This document shows, one piece after another, positions 1-5,530 of a DNA stretch of 7,734 nt. The DNA comes from an uncultured Ectothiorhodospiraceae bacterium. Lineage in GTDB: Bacteria > Pseudomonadota > Gammaproteobacteria > UBA6429 > Thiohalophilaceae. The stretch lies in NCBI GenBank assembly GCA_947259425.1, contig CAMYMO010000399.1, forward strand, positions 1-7,734. Direction: 5' to 3'. The position numbers and the translations under genes are program-made. The notes under the pieces are model-generated. The model was not told the DNA's origin. It did no database searches and saw only the letters and a list, made by a program, of their open reading frames with translations. How positions within the stretch are numbered: position 1 is the stretch's first letter; every line of letters starts with the position of its first letter.

Positions 1-81
1 ATCAAGGATTGGAACGTAATTGCCTCGCTACGGACTAATCAGCATCATATAGACAAAATAGGTATAATCGCTCGCTTATGA
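1..81 (+). CDS. possible 3' end of an upstream gene (partial, unidentified)
   Basis: Reading frame 1 is open from the left edge to a TGA at 79-81, giving 26 residues (starting IKDWNVIASL, ending GIIARL). The other two forward frames close early, at about 16-18 and 34-36. The TGA overlaps the ATG of the SCO1 gene as ATGA, a common translational-coupling arrangement. I do not recognise the peptide, and an open run of this length is quite likely by chance. Haem-biosynthesis genes (cox15, ctaB) often precede SCO1 in proteobacteria, but the residues do not look like the end of either. Confidence 0.25.
   Translation: MKDWNVIASLRTNQHHIDKIGIIARL
63..68 (+). promoter_or_regulatory. perfect -10 hexamer just before SCO1
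   Basis: TATAAT lies 9 nt before the SCO1 start codon. No convincing -35 box is visible at 16-18 nt spacing and there is no TGn extension. If used, transcription would start almost at the ATG and give a nearly leaderless message, which would fit the lack of a Shine-Dalgarno sequence in front of this gene. It may equally be a chance match in AT-rich DNA. Confidence 0.25.
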
Positions 82-725
82 AGATTGAGTCGAAATATAA
101 GATCCCGCTGTTGGCATTCGTTATGCTGATATTGTTCTTGAGTGCGGTTGTTATTTGGATCGTTGTTATCAAACCCACGCTAGGATTACCGAAAGAGGTC
201 GCAAGTACCTATATTCCAGAAGGTCGACCGGTCGTTGGGATAAGCATGTTAGATCACAATAACCAACCCTTTACCGAGGAGCAGTTTAAAGGTAAGTGGA
301 GTTTTCTTTTTTTTGGTTTTACCCATTGCCCGGACGTGTGCCCGACGACGTTGTTGGTAATGAAGTCGGTTTGGGCTCAATTGCCCGCAGCCGCAAAACA
401 AGCACCGCAACCGCAACTAGTATTTGTTTCCGTCGATCCGGATCGTGATAGCCCAGCCATCTTGAAAAATTATATACAATTTTATCATCCTGATTTTGTT
501 GCGATTACCGGTGAACATAAATATCTTGATATCTTAACCGTGCAAGTGGGCGCCTTGTATGGTTACGAAGATGGTGAAACTGAAAATGATTATACCGTCA
601 ATCACAGTGCGCAGATTGTGCTGATTGATCCAGAGGGATATTTTCGCGGTGTATTTACTGCACCACATCAAGTTAATGAAATTGTAAAATCCTTCACCGC
701 AATTCGTGATTATCATCCGGGGTAA
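78..725 (+). CDS. SCO1/SenC (PrrC) family copper protein for cytochrome oxidase assembly
   Basis: This is a 215-residue membrane-anchored thioredoxin-fold protein expected to deliver or reduce copper for the CuA site of cytochrome c oxidase on the periplasmic side. One hydrophobic segment at about residues 10-31 acts as an uncleaved anchor, followed by the soluble domain. The copper-binding CxxxC is in FGFTHCPDVCPTT (C84 and C88). The third ligand is H176 in YTVNHSAQIVLIDPEG. The family segment FVSVDPDRDSP is at 116-126. The length is typical and all key residues are present. There is no clear Shine-Dalgarno sequence, and the ATG overlaps the TGA of the frame entering from the left edge. It is 4 nt upstream of a PCu(A)C chaperone, the usual functional partner, so co-transcription is very likely. 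Family identity is nearly certain; the target oxidase is inferred. Confidence 0.96.
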   Translation: MKIESKYKIPLLAFVMLILFLSAVVIWIVVIKPTLGLPKEVASTYIPEGRPVVGISMLDHNNQPFTEEQFKGKWSFLFFGFTHCPDVCPTTLLVMKSVWAQLPAAAKQAPQPQLVFVSVDPDRDSPAILKNYIQFYHPDFVAITGEHKYLDILTVQVGALYGYEDGETENDYTVNHSAQIVLIDPEGYFRGVFTAPHQVNEIVKSFTAIRDYHPG

Positions 726-729
726 ATTA

Positions 730-1188
730 ATGAAGAAAATATTGGTTGTCGTATTATTTGCATTGAGTTTTCATTTGTATGCGGATAACGCATTGAGTGT
801 ATCAGCTGCATGGATACCCGAAGCGCCACCGGTGGCAAAAGTGATGGCAGGTTATCTGGAAATTAAAAATAACTCGGATAGTAAAATTATCCTTAAGTCG
901 GTTAGCGCAAAAGATTTTGAACGCGTAGAGATGCACGAAACAGTGACTAAAGATGGTGTTGCTAAAATGGTAGAAAAAACTGCAATCGAGATTCCCGCAC
1001 AAGGTAGCGTTTCTTTTAAACGTGGTGGTTTGCATTTAATGTTAATTGGCCCAAAGCGTTCGTTAAAACGGGGAGATACAGTTGATCTTACCTTAACGAC
1101 AGATAAAGCAAGTAGCAAAACCAGTTTTAGCGTTAAACAAGCCACCTTAGACGATCACTCTACGCATCAACATCACCACCATCACTAA
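730..1188 (+). CDS. PCu(A)C (DUF461) periplasmic copper chaperone with His-rich tail
   Basis: This 152-residue exported protein should bind Cu(I) and pass it to the CuA site, working with the SCO1 protein encoded just upstream. I chose the ATG at 730 over the in-frame ATG at 706. It gives a clean signal peptide (MKKILVVVLFALSFHLYA, cleavage likely before DNALS) and has GGGG at 719-722, 7 nt upstream. There is no lipobox cysteine, so the mature protein should be soluble in the periplasm. The metal motif H-X10-M-X21-H-X-M is matched exactly: MHE, then KMV, then LHLM within the cupredoxin-like domain. The protein ends in HSTHQHHHHH, a natural polyhistidine tail that could act as an extra copper-binding arm. 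The gene is 4 nt after SCO1 and 4 nt before the decarboxylase gene. Confidence 0.95.
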   Translation: MKKILVVVLFALSFHLYADNALSVSAAWIPEAPPVAKVMAGYLEIKNNSDSKIILKSVSAKDFERVEMHETVTKDGVAKMVEKTAIEIPAQGSVSFKRGGLHLMLIGPKRSLKRGDTVDLTLTTDKASSKTSFSVKQATLDDHSTHQHHHHH

Positions 1189-1192
1189 AATT

Positions 1193-2071
1193 ATGTCCGA
1201 CCAAAACAAAACAGCAAACTTTGCTGATTATCGATTTGCTTTGCCGCAATATATTATTCCCCACCATTTTATTTCTCGTCTCACTTTAATCGTGACACGA
1301 ATAAAGATTAAATGGTTTAAGAACTTGATCATCAATTGGGTGATTAAGCGTTATAAGGTTGACATCAGTGAAGCAGTTGATGAAGATATCAATGTCTATA
1401 AAAACTTTAACCAGTTTTTTACACGACCTTTAAAACCCTCGGTAAGACCGATCGCTGAAGGCGATAATATCTTGTGTTGTCCGGTCGATGGCGCGGTAAG
1501 TCAGGTGGGCGAAATAAAAGACGACACTATCTTCCAAGCGAAAGGACATAATTATTCCGCCAAGACCTTGTTAGGCGGTTATGATGATATTGCTGAACCC
1601 TTCAAACAAGGTAAATTTGCGACGCTTTATTTATCGCCCCGTGATTATCATCGTATTCATATGCCGGTAACAGCAACATTAAAACACATGGTTTATGTAC
1701 CAGGACGCTTGTTCAGTGTGAATCCATCTACCGCTCGTGTGATCCCGAACGTGTTTGCTCGCAACGAACGTGTTATTGCTCTTTTTGATACTCAATTTGG
1801 CGCGATGGCCATGGTGTTAGTCGGTGCCCTTAATGTCGCGTGCATTGAAACGGTTTGGCAAGGCGTAGTAACTCCACCGCATAAACAACCGATACATCGC
1901 TGGGTGTATGATCAGGACGAAGACATTGTTTTAAACAAAGGTGCTGAGATGGGCCGTTTTAATATGGGGTCGACCGTAATTTGTCTATTTGAAAATTCCA
2001 ATCTAAAGATTAACGACGCCTTTATTGCCAATGCGCCGATTCAAATGGGACAGGCTTTTTTATCATTATAG
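1193..2071 (+). CDS. psd: phosphatidylserine decarboxylase proenzyme
   Basis: This 292-residue proenzyme makes phosphatidylethanolamine from phosphatidylserine at the inner membrane. Its pyruvoyl cofactor forms by self-cleavage. The cleavage motif is GRFNMGSTVI, so the cut should fall between G259 and S260, giving a beta chain of about 259 and an alpha chain of 33 residues. The self-processing triad is visible: D99 in CCPVDGAVS, H156 (with H153) in SPRDYHRIHMP, and S260. Methionine replaces the usual leucine of the LGST motif. FFTRPLKPSVRPI (75-87) is typical of the bacterial family, and the length matches the short bacterial type. The ATG is 4 nt after the chaperone stop, with no Shine-Dalgarno sequence visible between the histidine codons and the start, so translation may be coupled. 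No other in-frame ATG lies near the N-terminus. Confidence 0.96.
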   Translation: MSDQNKTANFADYRFALPQYIIPHHFISRLTLIVTRIKIKWFKNLIINWVIKRYKVDISEAVDEDINVYKNFNQFFTRPLKPSVRPIAEGDNILCCPVDGAVSQVGEIKDDTIFQAKGHNYSAKTLLGGYDDIAEPFKQGKFATLYLSPRDYHRIHMPVTATLKHMVYVPGRLFSVNPSTARVIPNVFARNERVIALFDTQFGAMAMVLVGALNVACIETVWQGVVTPPHKQPIHRWVYDQDEDIVLNKGAEMGRFNMGSTVICLFENSNLKINDAFIANAPIQMGQAFLSL

Positions 2072-2093
2072 CAAGCAAAACAACCGCTATTTT
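2068..2093 (+). terminator. weak intrinsic terminator candidate after psd
   Basis: ATAGC (2068-2072, overlapping the psd stop codon) can pair with GCTAT (2086-2090) across a 13-nt loop, followed by TTT and a T-rich stretch. The stem is only 5 bp, so this is weak. The stronger hairpin at 2150-2183 may do the work instead. Confidence 0.25.
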
Positions 2094-2149
2094 CTCGTTA
2101 TTTGTACTTAAAGAGACCGGAATGGTTTGTAGCATATTGCGAGCAGAAC

Positions 2150-2183
2150 ATACCAGAGAGCAACAATAATCGCTCCCTGGTAT
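2150..2183. terminator. hairpin in the convergent gap, possible bidirectional terminator
   Basis: ATACCAGAGAGC (2150-2161) faces GCTCCCTGGTAT (2172-2183) across a 10-nt loop. Eleven of twelve positions pair, with one A/C mismatch when read on the plus strand. It sits between psd (plus) and the reductase gene (minus), which run towards each other, exactly where a shared terminator is expected. Neither side has a proper T tract (TCCTGTTCC on the plus side, GTTCTGCTCG on the minus side). It could therefore be a stabilising 3' stem-loop rather than a classic intrinsic terminator. Confidence 0.45.
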
Positions 2184-2204
2184 TCCTGTTCCTTAGCGAT
2201 TGGG

Positions 2205-3311
2205 TTAGGCCGAGATGGTATTTTCCTCAAGGCTTGGATAATCGGTATAGCCTTTAGCATCGCCACCATAAAAAGTATTCTGATCCGCTTCATTAAGTTC
2301 GCTGTCTTGAATAAACCGCTGCACTAAATCAGGGTTGGAAATATATAACTGGCCGAATGCGATCATGTCGGCGTTGCCAGCATTCAACGATTTTTCGGCC
2401 GTCGTTTTAGTGTAACCACTGTTTGCCATGTAAAAGCCGGTAAACAACCTTCTGAGTTCGGCATAATTTACCTTACGTTCTGAGCCTAGCATGTCGCCTT
2501 CCAGGACATGTAAATAAGCGAGGTCATGCTTGTTTAACATACCAACAATAGCGGTAAAGGTTGCTTCAGGATCCGAGTCCGATATATCGTTAAATTGATT
2601 TTCAGGCGAGAGGCGAACACCGATTCGACTTGAAGGCCATACATCTTTTATTGCGCTGATGACCTCGTCTAACAATCGCATACGATTTTCTATGCTACCG
2701 CCATAAGCATCGGTACGTTTATTCGTTCCATCACGCAAAAATTGATCGAGTAGATAACCATTAGCCGCGTGAATTTCAACACCATCAAAGCCTGCGGCTT
2801 TGGCATTTTCGGCAGCCTTTACATAATCTGCGATTATCCCAGGGATTTCATCAATGTCTAAGGCGCGTGGTGTGACGAAGGCTTGCATACCGTTATAGGT
2901 CATGGCTTCGCCCTGCGGTTGGATAGCCGAGGGCGCAACCGGTAAGGAATTGTCCGGTAGCATTGACGGGTGCGAGATACGACCTACATGCCAGAGTTGG
3001 ATAAACATCAATCCCCCTGCTTCATGCACACCCCTGGTAATATTTTGCCAACCGGCGACTTGGTCGGCACTGTGTATCCCGGGTGTCATCGGGTAGCCTT
3101 GGCCATAAGGTGATATTTGACTGGCTTCGGTGATAATCAGTCCAGCATTAGCGCGCTGGGTGTAATAAAGTTTGTTCAGCTCTTGTGGCACATTGCCTTC
3201 ACCGGCCCGGTTACGGGTTAGTGGGGCCATGACGATGCGGTTTTTGAGTTTTAGATCGCCAATCTCCAGCGGTTCAAACAAGGGTGAATTCAGTGTGTCG
3301 GTATCAGTCAT
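2205..3311 (-). CDS. Old Yellow Enzyme family FMN-dependent alkene reductase (NemA-like)
   Basis: This 368-residue cytoplasmic TIM-barrel flavoenzyme is expected to use NAD(P)H to reduce activated C=C bonds or nitro compounds. Visible family features are NRIVMAPLTRNRA near the N-terminus with the flavin-contacting threonine T31, Q105 in FIQLWHVGR, the substrate-binding pair H181/N184 in VEIHAANGYLLDQFL with Y186, the signature around DAYGGSIENR (201-210), and R232 in GVRLSP. I chose the ATG at 3311 over the in-frame ATG at 3323 because TGGAG at 3322-3318 lies 6 nt before it and overlaps the earlier ATG. The segment that usually reads FGR-x-x-(I/L)-ANPDL reads FGQLYISNPDL, so a FMN-phosphate-contacting arginine appears to be glutamine. 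It diverges from a LysR regulator that probably controls it. The physiological substrate is unknown. Confidence 0.95.
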   Translation of the reverse strand: MTDTDTLNSPLFEPLEIGDLKLKNRIVMAPLTRNRAGEGNVPQELNKLYYTQRANAGLIITEASQISPYGQGYPMTPGIHSADQVAGWQNITRGVHEAGGLMFIQLWHVGRISHPSMLPDNSLPVAPSAIQPQGEAMTYNGMQAFVTPRALDIDEIPGIIADYVKAAENAKAAGFDGVEIHAANGYLLDQFLRDGTNKRTDAYGGSIENRMRLLDEVISAIKDVWPSSRIGVRLSPENQFNDISDSDPEATFTAIVGMLNKHDLAYLHVLEGDMLGSERKVNYAELRRLFTGFYMANSGYTKTTAEKSLNAGNADMIAFGQLYISNPDLVQRFIQDSELNEADQNTFYGGDAKGYTDYPSLEENTISA

Positions 3312-3317
3312 AACAAG

Positions 3318-3322
3318 CTCCA
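3318..3322 (-). promoter_or_regulatory. ribosome binding site that fixes the reductase start
   Basis: On the minus strand TGGAG is followed by 6 nt and then ATG at 3311. The upstream in-frame ATG (3323-3321) shares bases with this site and has no Shine-Dalgarno sequence of its own, so the shorter protein is preferred. Confidence 0.6.
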
Positions 3323-3367
3323 TTTGAGTGTATCGTTAAATTAGAATTTCCAGTCGGTCTAACCAAA

Positions 3368-3400
3368 AATCGATTTCTGATTCAGTATAGGAAATCGATT
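3368..3400. promoter_or_regulatory. 10-bp perfect inverted repeat, candidate LysR operator
   Basis: AATCGATTTC (3368-3377) and GAAATCGATT (3391-3400) are perfect reverse complements separated by 13 bp, giving a repeat spacing of 23 bp. The site lies in the gap between the reductase and the LysR gene, about 57 bp before the reductase start and 64 bp before the regulator start. LysR proteins typically bind dyads in such divergent gaps. On the minus strand the spacer region includes TATACT, a good -10 match. A TTGAAA lies only 14 nt upstream of it, too close for an ideal sigma-70 promoter. I infer that this is the binding site; the exact half-site used by the protein is not known. Confidence 0.6.
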
Positions 3401-3464
3401 GTGTTTCAAATAGACGATAAATAGGCTATATATGTTGCCATAATGGAAACAATAGGGACTGAAT

Positions 3465-4373
3465 ATGGATAAGGCGAGTCGGCTGGTGCTGTTTGCCGAT
3501 GTGATCGATAGTGGGAGTTTTAGCAGTGCAGCCAAAAACCGCGGCGTCAATCGCTCCCTGGTGAGTAAACAGATTGCCAATCTGGAAGAAGAGTTGGGGC
3601 TGCGTCTGCTTCATCGTACTACGCGGAGCCTGAGCATGACGGATGCCGGTCATTCCGTATTTGAGCATGCGCGTAGCGTGCGGCATCAGTTATTAGAGAC
3701 CGACGCCCTGGTTGATTCAATTCGAGAGGGTGTGAATGGTGAATTAAGAATATCCAGTACCACGCATTTTGGTCGTTTGCATGTGATGCCGGTGATTAAA
3801 TTACTCGTGAATGAATATCCTGGACTCAATATCGATCTGCGTCTGGAGGATCGATATGTTGATATTGTTGGCGAACGGTTTGATGTCGCGGTACGTGTGA
3901 CCGATCCGGTCGACTCGTCACTGGTTGCGCGAAAATTGACCGACAATCCGCTGATCTTGGTGGCGTCGCCTTGTTACCTGGAAAAATTTGGGTGTCCGCA
4001 GACCATTGAAGATCTCAACCAGCATCGTTTCGCGGTGTATGCCGGTGAGAATGGTCCTATCTCAAGCTGGGCTTATCATAAAGGTTCTGAGATCGTAAAT
4101 TTTGAGATGAATGTCAAACTAAAAGCCAATGACGGTTATGCCTTGTTACGTTCAGCGCTTGATGGACTTGGGATCTCTTTATTACCGCGTTTTGTCAGTT
4201 GTAATGAATTAGCCGCGGGTCAATTGGTTCAAGTCTTACCTGAAGTAAAGTTAGAAACGTTTTCACCTATCTATGTGATGTATCCGAGCCGACGCCATGT
4301 GCCGAAAAAAACGCGTTTATTCATCGATTATATGGTGAACTACATTCGAGAGCAGAAGTTTTATCTTGCCTGA
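3465..4373 (+). CDS. LysR-type transcriptional regulator (CrgA-like), likely controls the adjacent reductase
   Basis: This 302-residue DNA-binding regulator has an N-terminal winged helix-turn-helix at about 4-62, with recognition region SFSSAAKNRGVNRSLVSKQI (18-37) and the typical LGLRLLHRTTRSLSMTDAG following. The effector-binding domain (about 90-295) carries the CrgA-type segments GELRISSTTHFGR, ERFDVAVRV (137-145) and DGLGISLLPRF. The start is supported by AGGGA at 3454-3458, 6 nt before ATG. CATAAT at 3439-3444 is a possible -10 box without a good -35. Divergent orientation from the Old Yellow Enzyme gene, with an inverted repeat between them, suggests that it regulates that gene and itself. 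Cysteines at 170, 177 and 246 in the effector domain could matter for sensing, but this is speculation. The inducer is unknown. Confidence 0.95.
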   Translation: MDKASRLVLFADVIDSGSFSSAAKNRGVNRSLVSKQIANLEEELGLRLLHRTTRSLSMTDAGHSVFEHARSVRHQLLETDALVDSIREGVNGELRISSTTHFGRLHVMPVIKLLVNEYPGLNIDLRLEDRYVDIVGERFDVAVRVTDPVDSSLVARKLTDNPLILVASPCYLEKFGCPQTIEDLNQHRFAVYAGENGPISSWAYHKGSEIVNFEMNVKLKANDGYALLRSALDGLGISLLPRFVSCNELAAGQLVQVLPEVKLETFSPIYVMYPSRRHVPKKTRLFIDYMVNYIREQKFYLA

Positions 4374-4384
4374 CACCCTTTTTT

Positions 4385-4416
4385 ACGGCTGATGACTACG
4401 GTAGCCGTTCTTTTGT
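4385..4416 (+). terminator. intrinsic terminator after the LysR gene
   Basis: ACGGCT (4385-4390) pairs with AGCCGT (4403-4408) across a 12-nt loop, followed by TCTTTTGT on the plus strand. It begins 11 nt after the LysR stop. It overlaps the 3' end of the convergent YeeE-type gene, whose stop codon falls within the loop. On the minus strand the stem would be followed by A residues, so it should work only for the LysR transcript. Confidence 0.5.
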
Positions 4417-4812
4417 CATGCCGTAAACTAAGGTGCCCAATAGAGATCCGACCAGTACTAACGTGGCCGATATTGAGCCGGTCCCCATTAACGCAAAGAT
4501 TGGTCCTGGACACAATCCAATAATTCCCCAGCCGATTCCAAAAATAAAACCACCGAGAGGATAATTGGTACGACCTGGTTTCTTTTCAGGAATACAAATA
4601 CTGGTCCCTTCGAGCGAGGATTTACCGGTAAACCGTTTTAGGATCGTGACACCGATGAAGGCGGTGATGATCGCCGATAAAATGATGCCGAACATGTGAA
4701 AGTTTTGAAAATGAAACATCTCTTGAATTCGATACCATGAGGCCACTTCAGATTTTATTAATACGTAGCCGAACAGGTTACCGAGTATCAGGTAAGGTAG
4801 ATATTTTTTCAT
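4396..4812 (-). CDS. YeeE/YedE family membrane protein, short second half (DUF6691 type)
   Basis: This 138-residue inner-membrane protein is probably the C-terminal half of a split YeeE/YedE transporter for thiosulfate or a related sulfur species. Hydrophobic segments are visible at about residues 5-20, 38-57, 85-107 and 112-131. The conserved motif GWGIIGLCPGPIFALMG places the family cysteine at C101. In the TsuA thiosulfate channel of this superfamily, conserved cysteines line the conduction path. The N-terminal segment (LIKSEVASWYRIQEMFHFQNFHMFG) is characteristic of the short partner of these pairs. It starts 3 nt after the stop of its partner gene, with AGGA about 9 nt upstream inside the end of that gene, so the two are almost surely co-translated. 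The family call is strong; the substrate is inferred from characterised relatives. Confidence 0.9.
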   Translation of the reverse strand: MKKYLPYLILGNLFGYVLIKSEVASWYRIQEMFHFQNFHMFGIILSAIITAFIGVTILKRFTGKSSLEGTSICIPEKKPGRTNYPLGGFIFGIGWGIIGLCPGPIFALMGTGSISATLVLVGSLLGTLVYGMTKERLP

Positions 4813-4815
4813 CCG

Positions 4816-5379
4816 TTAGATTCCTAAGATTGGGGTGATGTAATTCGCCGCAAGCAAACCACCCGCAAAGATGCCGATCACGGCGTAGACGGATTGTATT
4901 TGTAGAGTGGAAATACCGGTGATGGCATGACCGGAAGTACAGCCCGCCGCGTAACGCGTTCCGAAGCCAATCAATAAGCCGCTGGTTAATAACAATAAAC
5001 TGTTTTGAAAATTTAAGCTGAAAATTTCAGGCGGGTTAAATTCGCTTGGTGGCGCGATGTTACGCTGTGCCAGCATGTCTAGGGTGGCCTGGCTCAGTTT
5101 AATCGGTTCCGGATTAGCAAAGATGACCCCGGCAAGCAGACCGCCTAGCATCACACCGACCGCAAAGACGATGCTCCAGCGTGAAGCTCGCCAGTCATAG
5201 TTGAATAATTTAATTCGAACGACAGCGGGTTTGGCCATCGCACAGAGATGCTCGAGGTTTTGTGAGATACCAAAGGATCGATTCCCAATAAGGATTAATA
5301 GCGGCACCATCAAACCGATAATTGGCCCGCTAACATACCAGGGCCAGGGTGATACCAGTAAATCGTATAAGCTAGTCAT
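4816..5379 (-). CDS. YeeE/YedE family sulfur-compound permease, first half
   Basis: This 187-residue inner-membrane protein pairs with the 138-residue protein downstream. Membrane segments are at about 12-32, 68-89, 127-146 and 163-181. The family motif GFGTRYAAGCTSGHAITG carries C147 and H151, the residues thought to handle thiosulfate or persulfide sulfur in this superfamily. I chose the ATG at 5379 (MTSLYDLLVSPWPWYVSGPIIG) over the in-frame ATG at 5427. Relatives begin at this position, GGGGA lies 10 nt upstream, and the 16 extra residues are cysteine-rich with no ribosome site. A loop at about 90-120 with EFNPPEIFSLNF is typical of this subtype. Homologous pairs occur beside sulfide/persulfide detoxification genes in some bacteria, but none are present here. 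The upstream gap contains two dyads that may control the pair. Confidence 0.9.
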   Translation of the reverse strand: MTSLYDLLVSPWPWYVSGPIIGLMVPLLILIGNRSFGISQNLEHLCAMAKPAVVRIKLFNYDWRASRWSIVFAVGVMLGGLLAGVIFANPEPIKLSQATLDMLAQRNIAPPSEFNPPEIFSLNFQNSLLLLTSGLLIGFGTRYAAGCTSGHAITGISTLQIQSVYAVIGIFAGGLLAANYITPILGI

Positions 5380-5403
5380 ATAGCATTGATCCCCAAAACA
5401 ACA

Positions 5404-5423
5404 ATATAAGAGATCTCTAATAT
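5404..5423. promoter_or_regulatory. 20-bp near-perfect palindrome before the YeeE pair, candidate operator
   Basis: ATATAAGAGATCTCTAATAT is symmetric at 9 of 10 pairs (one A/A mismatch), with a perfect 10-bp core AGAGATCTCT at 5409-5418. It lies 24 bp upstream of the chosen YeeE start and overlaps TATATT sequences that could be -10 boxes on the minus strand, so a bound repressor would block the promoter. AT-rich palindromes are bound by ArsR-family repressors such as BigR, which controls YeeE-type genes in Xylella and Agrobacterium. No such regulator is encoded in this window, so that link is only a suggestion. Confidence 0.45.
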
Positions 5424-5462
5424 ACATAGAAATAATGCTGAAATCCAGAATTTCCGAGTGTT

Positions 5463-5475
5463 TTTATCAGATAAA
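5463..5475. promoter_or_regulatory. 13-bp palindrome between permease and YeeE genes
   Basis: TTTATC-A-GATAAA is a perfect dyad with 6-bp arms, about 84 bp upstream of the YeeE start and 56 bp past the stop of the SLC13 gene. It could be a second regulator site. It is too AT-rich and lacks the T tract expected of a terminator for the upstream gene. Short AT-rich palindromes occur by chance, so the call is weak. Confidence 0.25.
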
Positions 5476-5530
5476 TTCTATATGGGGCTATTTAAGTAAC
5501 TTATTGTTTTCTAGGAATTAATATCAGTGT

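Noticed and set aside
706..729. Earlier ATG for the copper chaperone at 706
   Set aside because: It overlaps the SCO1 coding region and adds residues before a clean signal peptide, whereas ATG 730 has GGGG 7 nt upstream.
3426..3686. Minus-strand open frames over the LysR 5' region
   Set aside because: They overlap the conserved helix-turn-helix coding sequence and have no recognisable product.
5375..5389. Five-codon open frame ATG CTA TAT GAC TAG overlapping the YeeE start
   Set aside because: It is too short to judge and likely a by-product of the AT-rich start region. It has no repeated regulatory codons or attenuator structure.
5380..5427. N-terminal extension of the first YeeE protein starting at 5427
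   Set aside because: The 16 extra residues lack a ribosome site, precede the usual family start, and would put coding sequence over the 5404-5423 palindrome.
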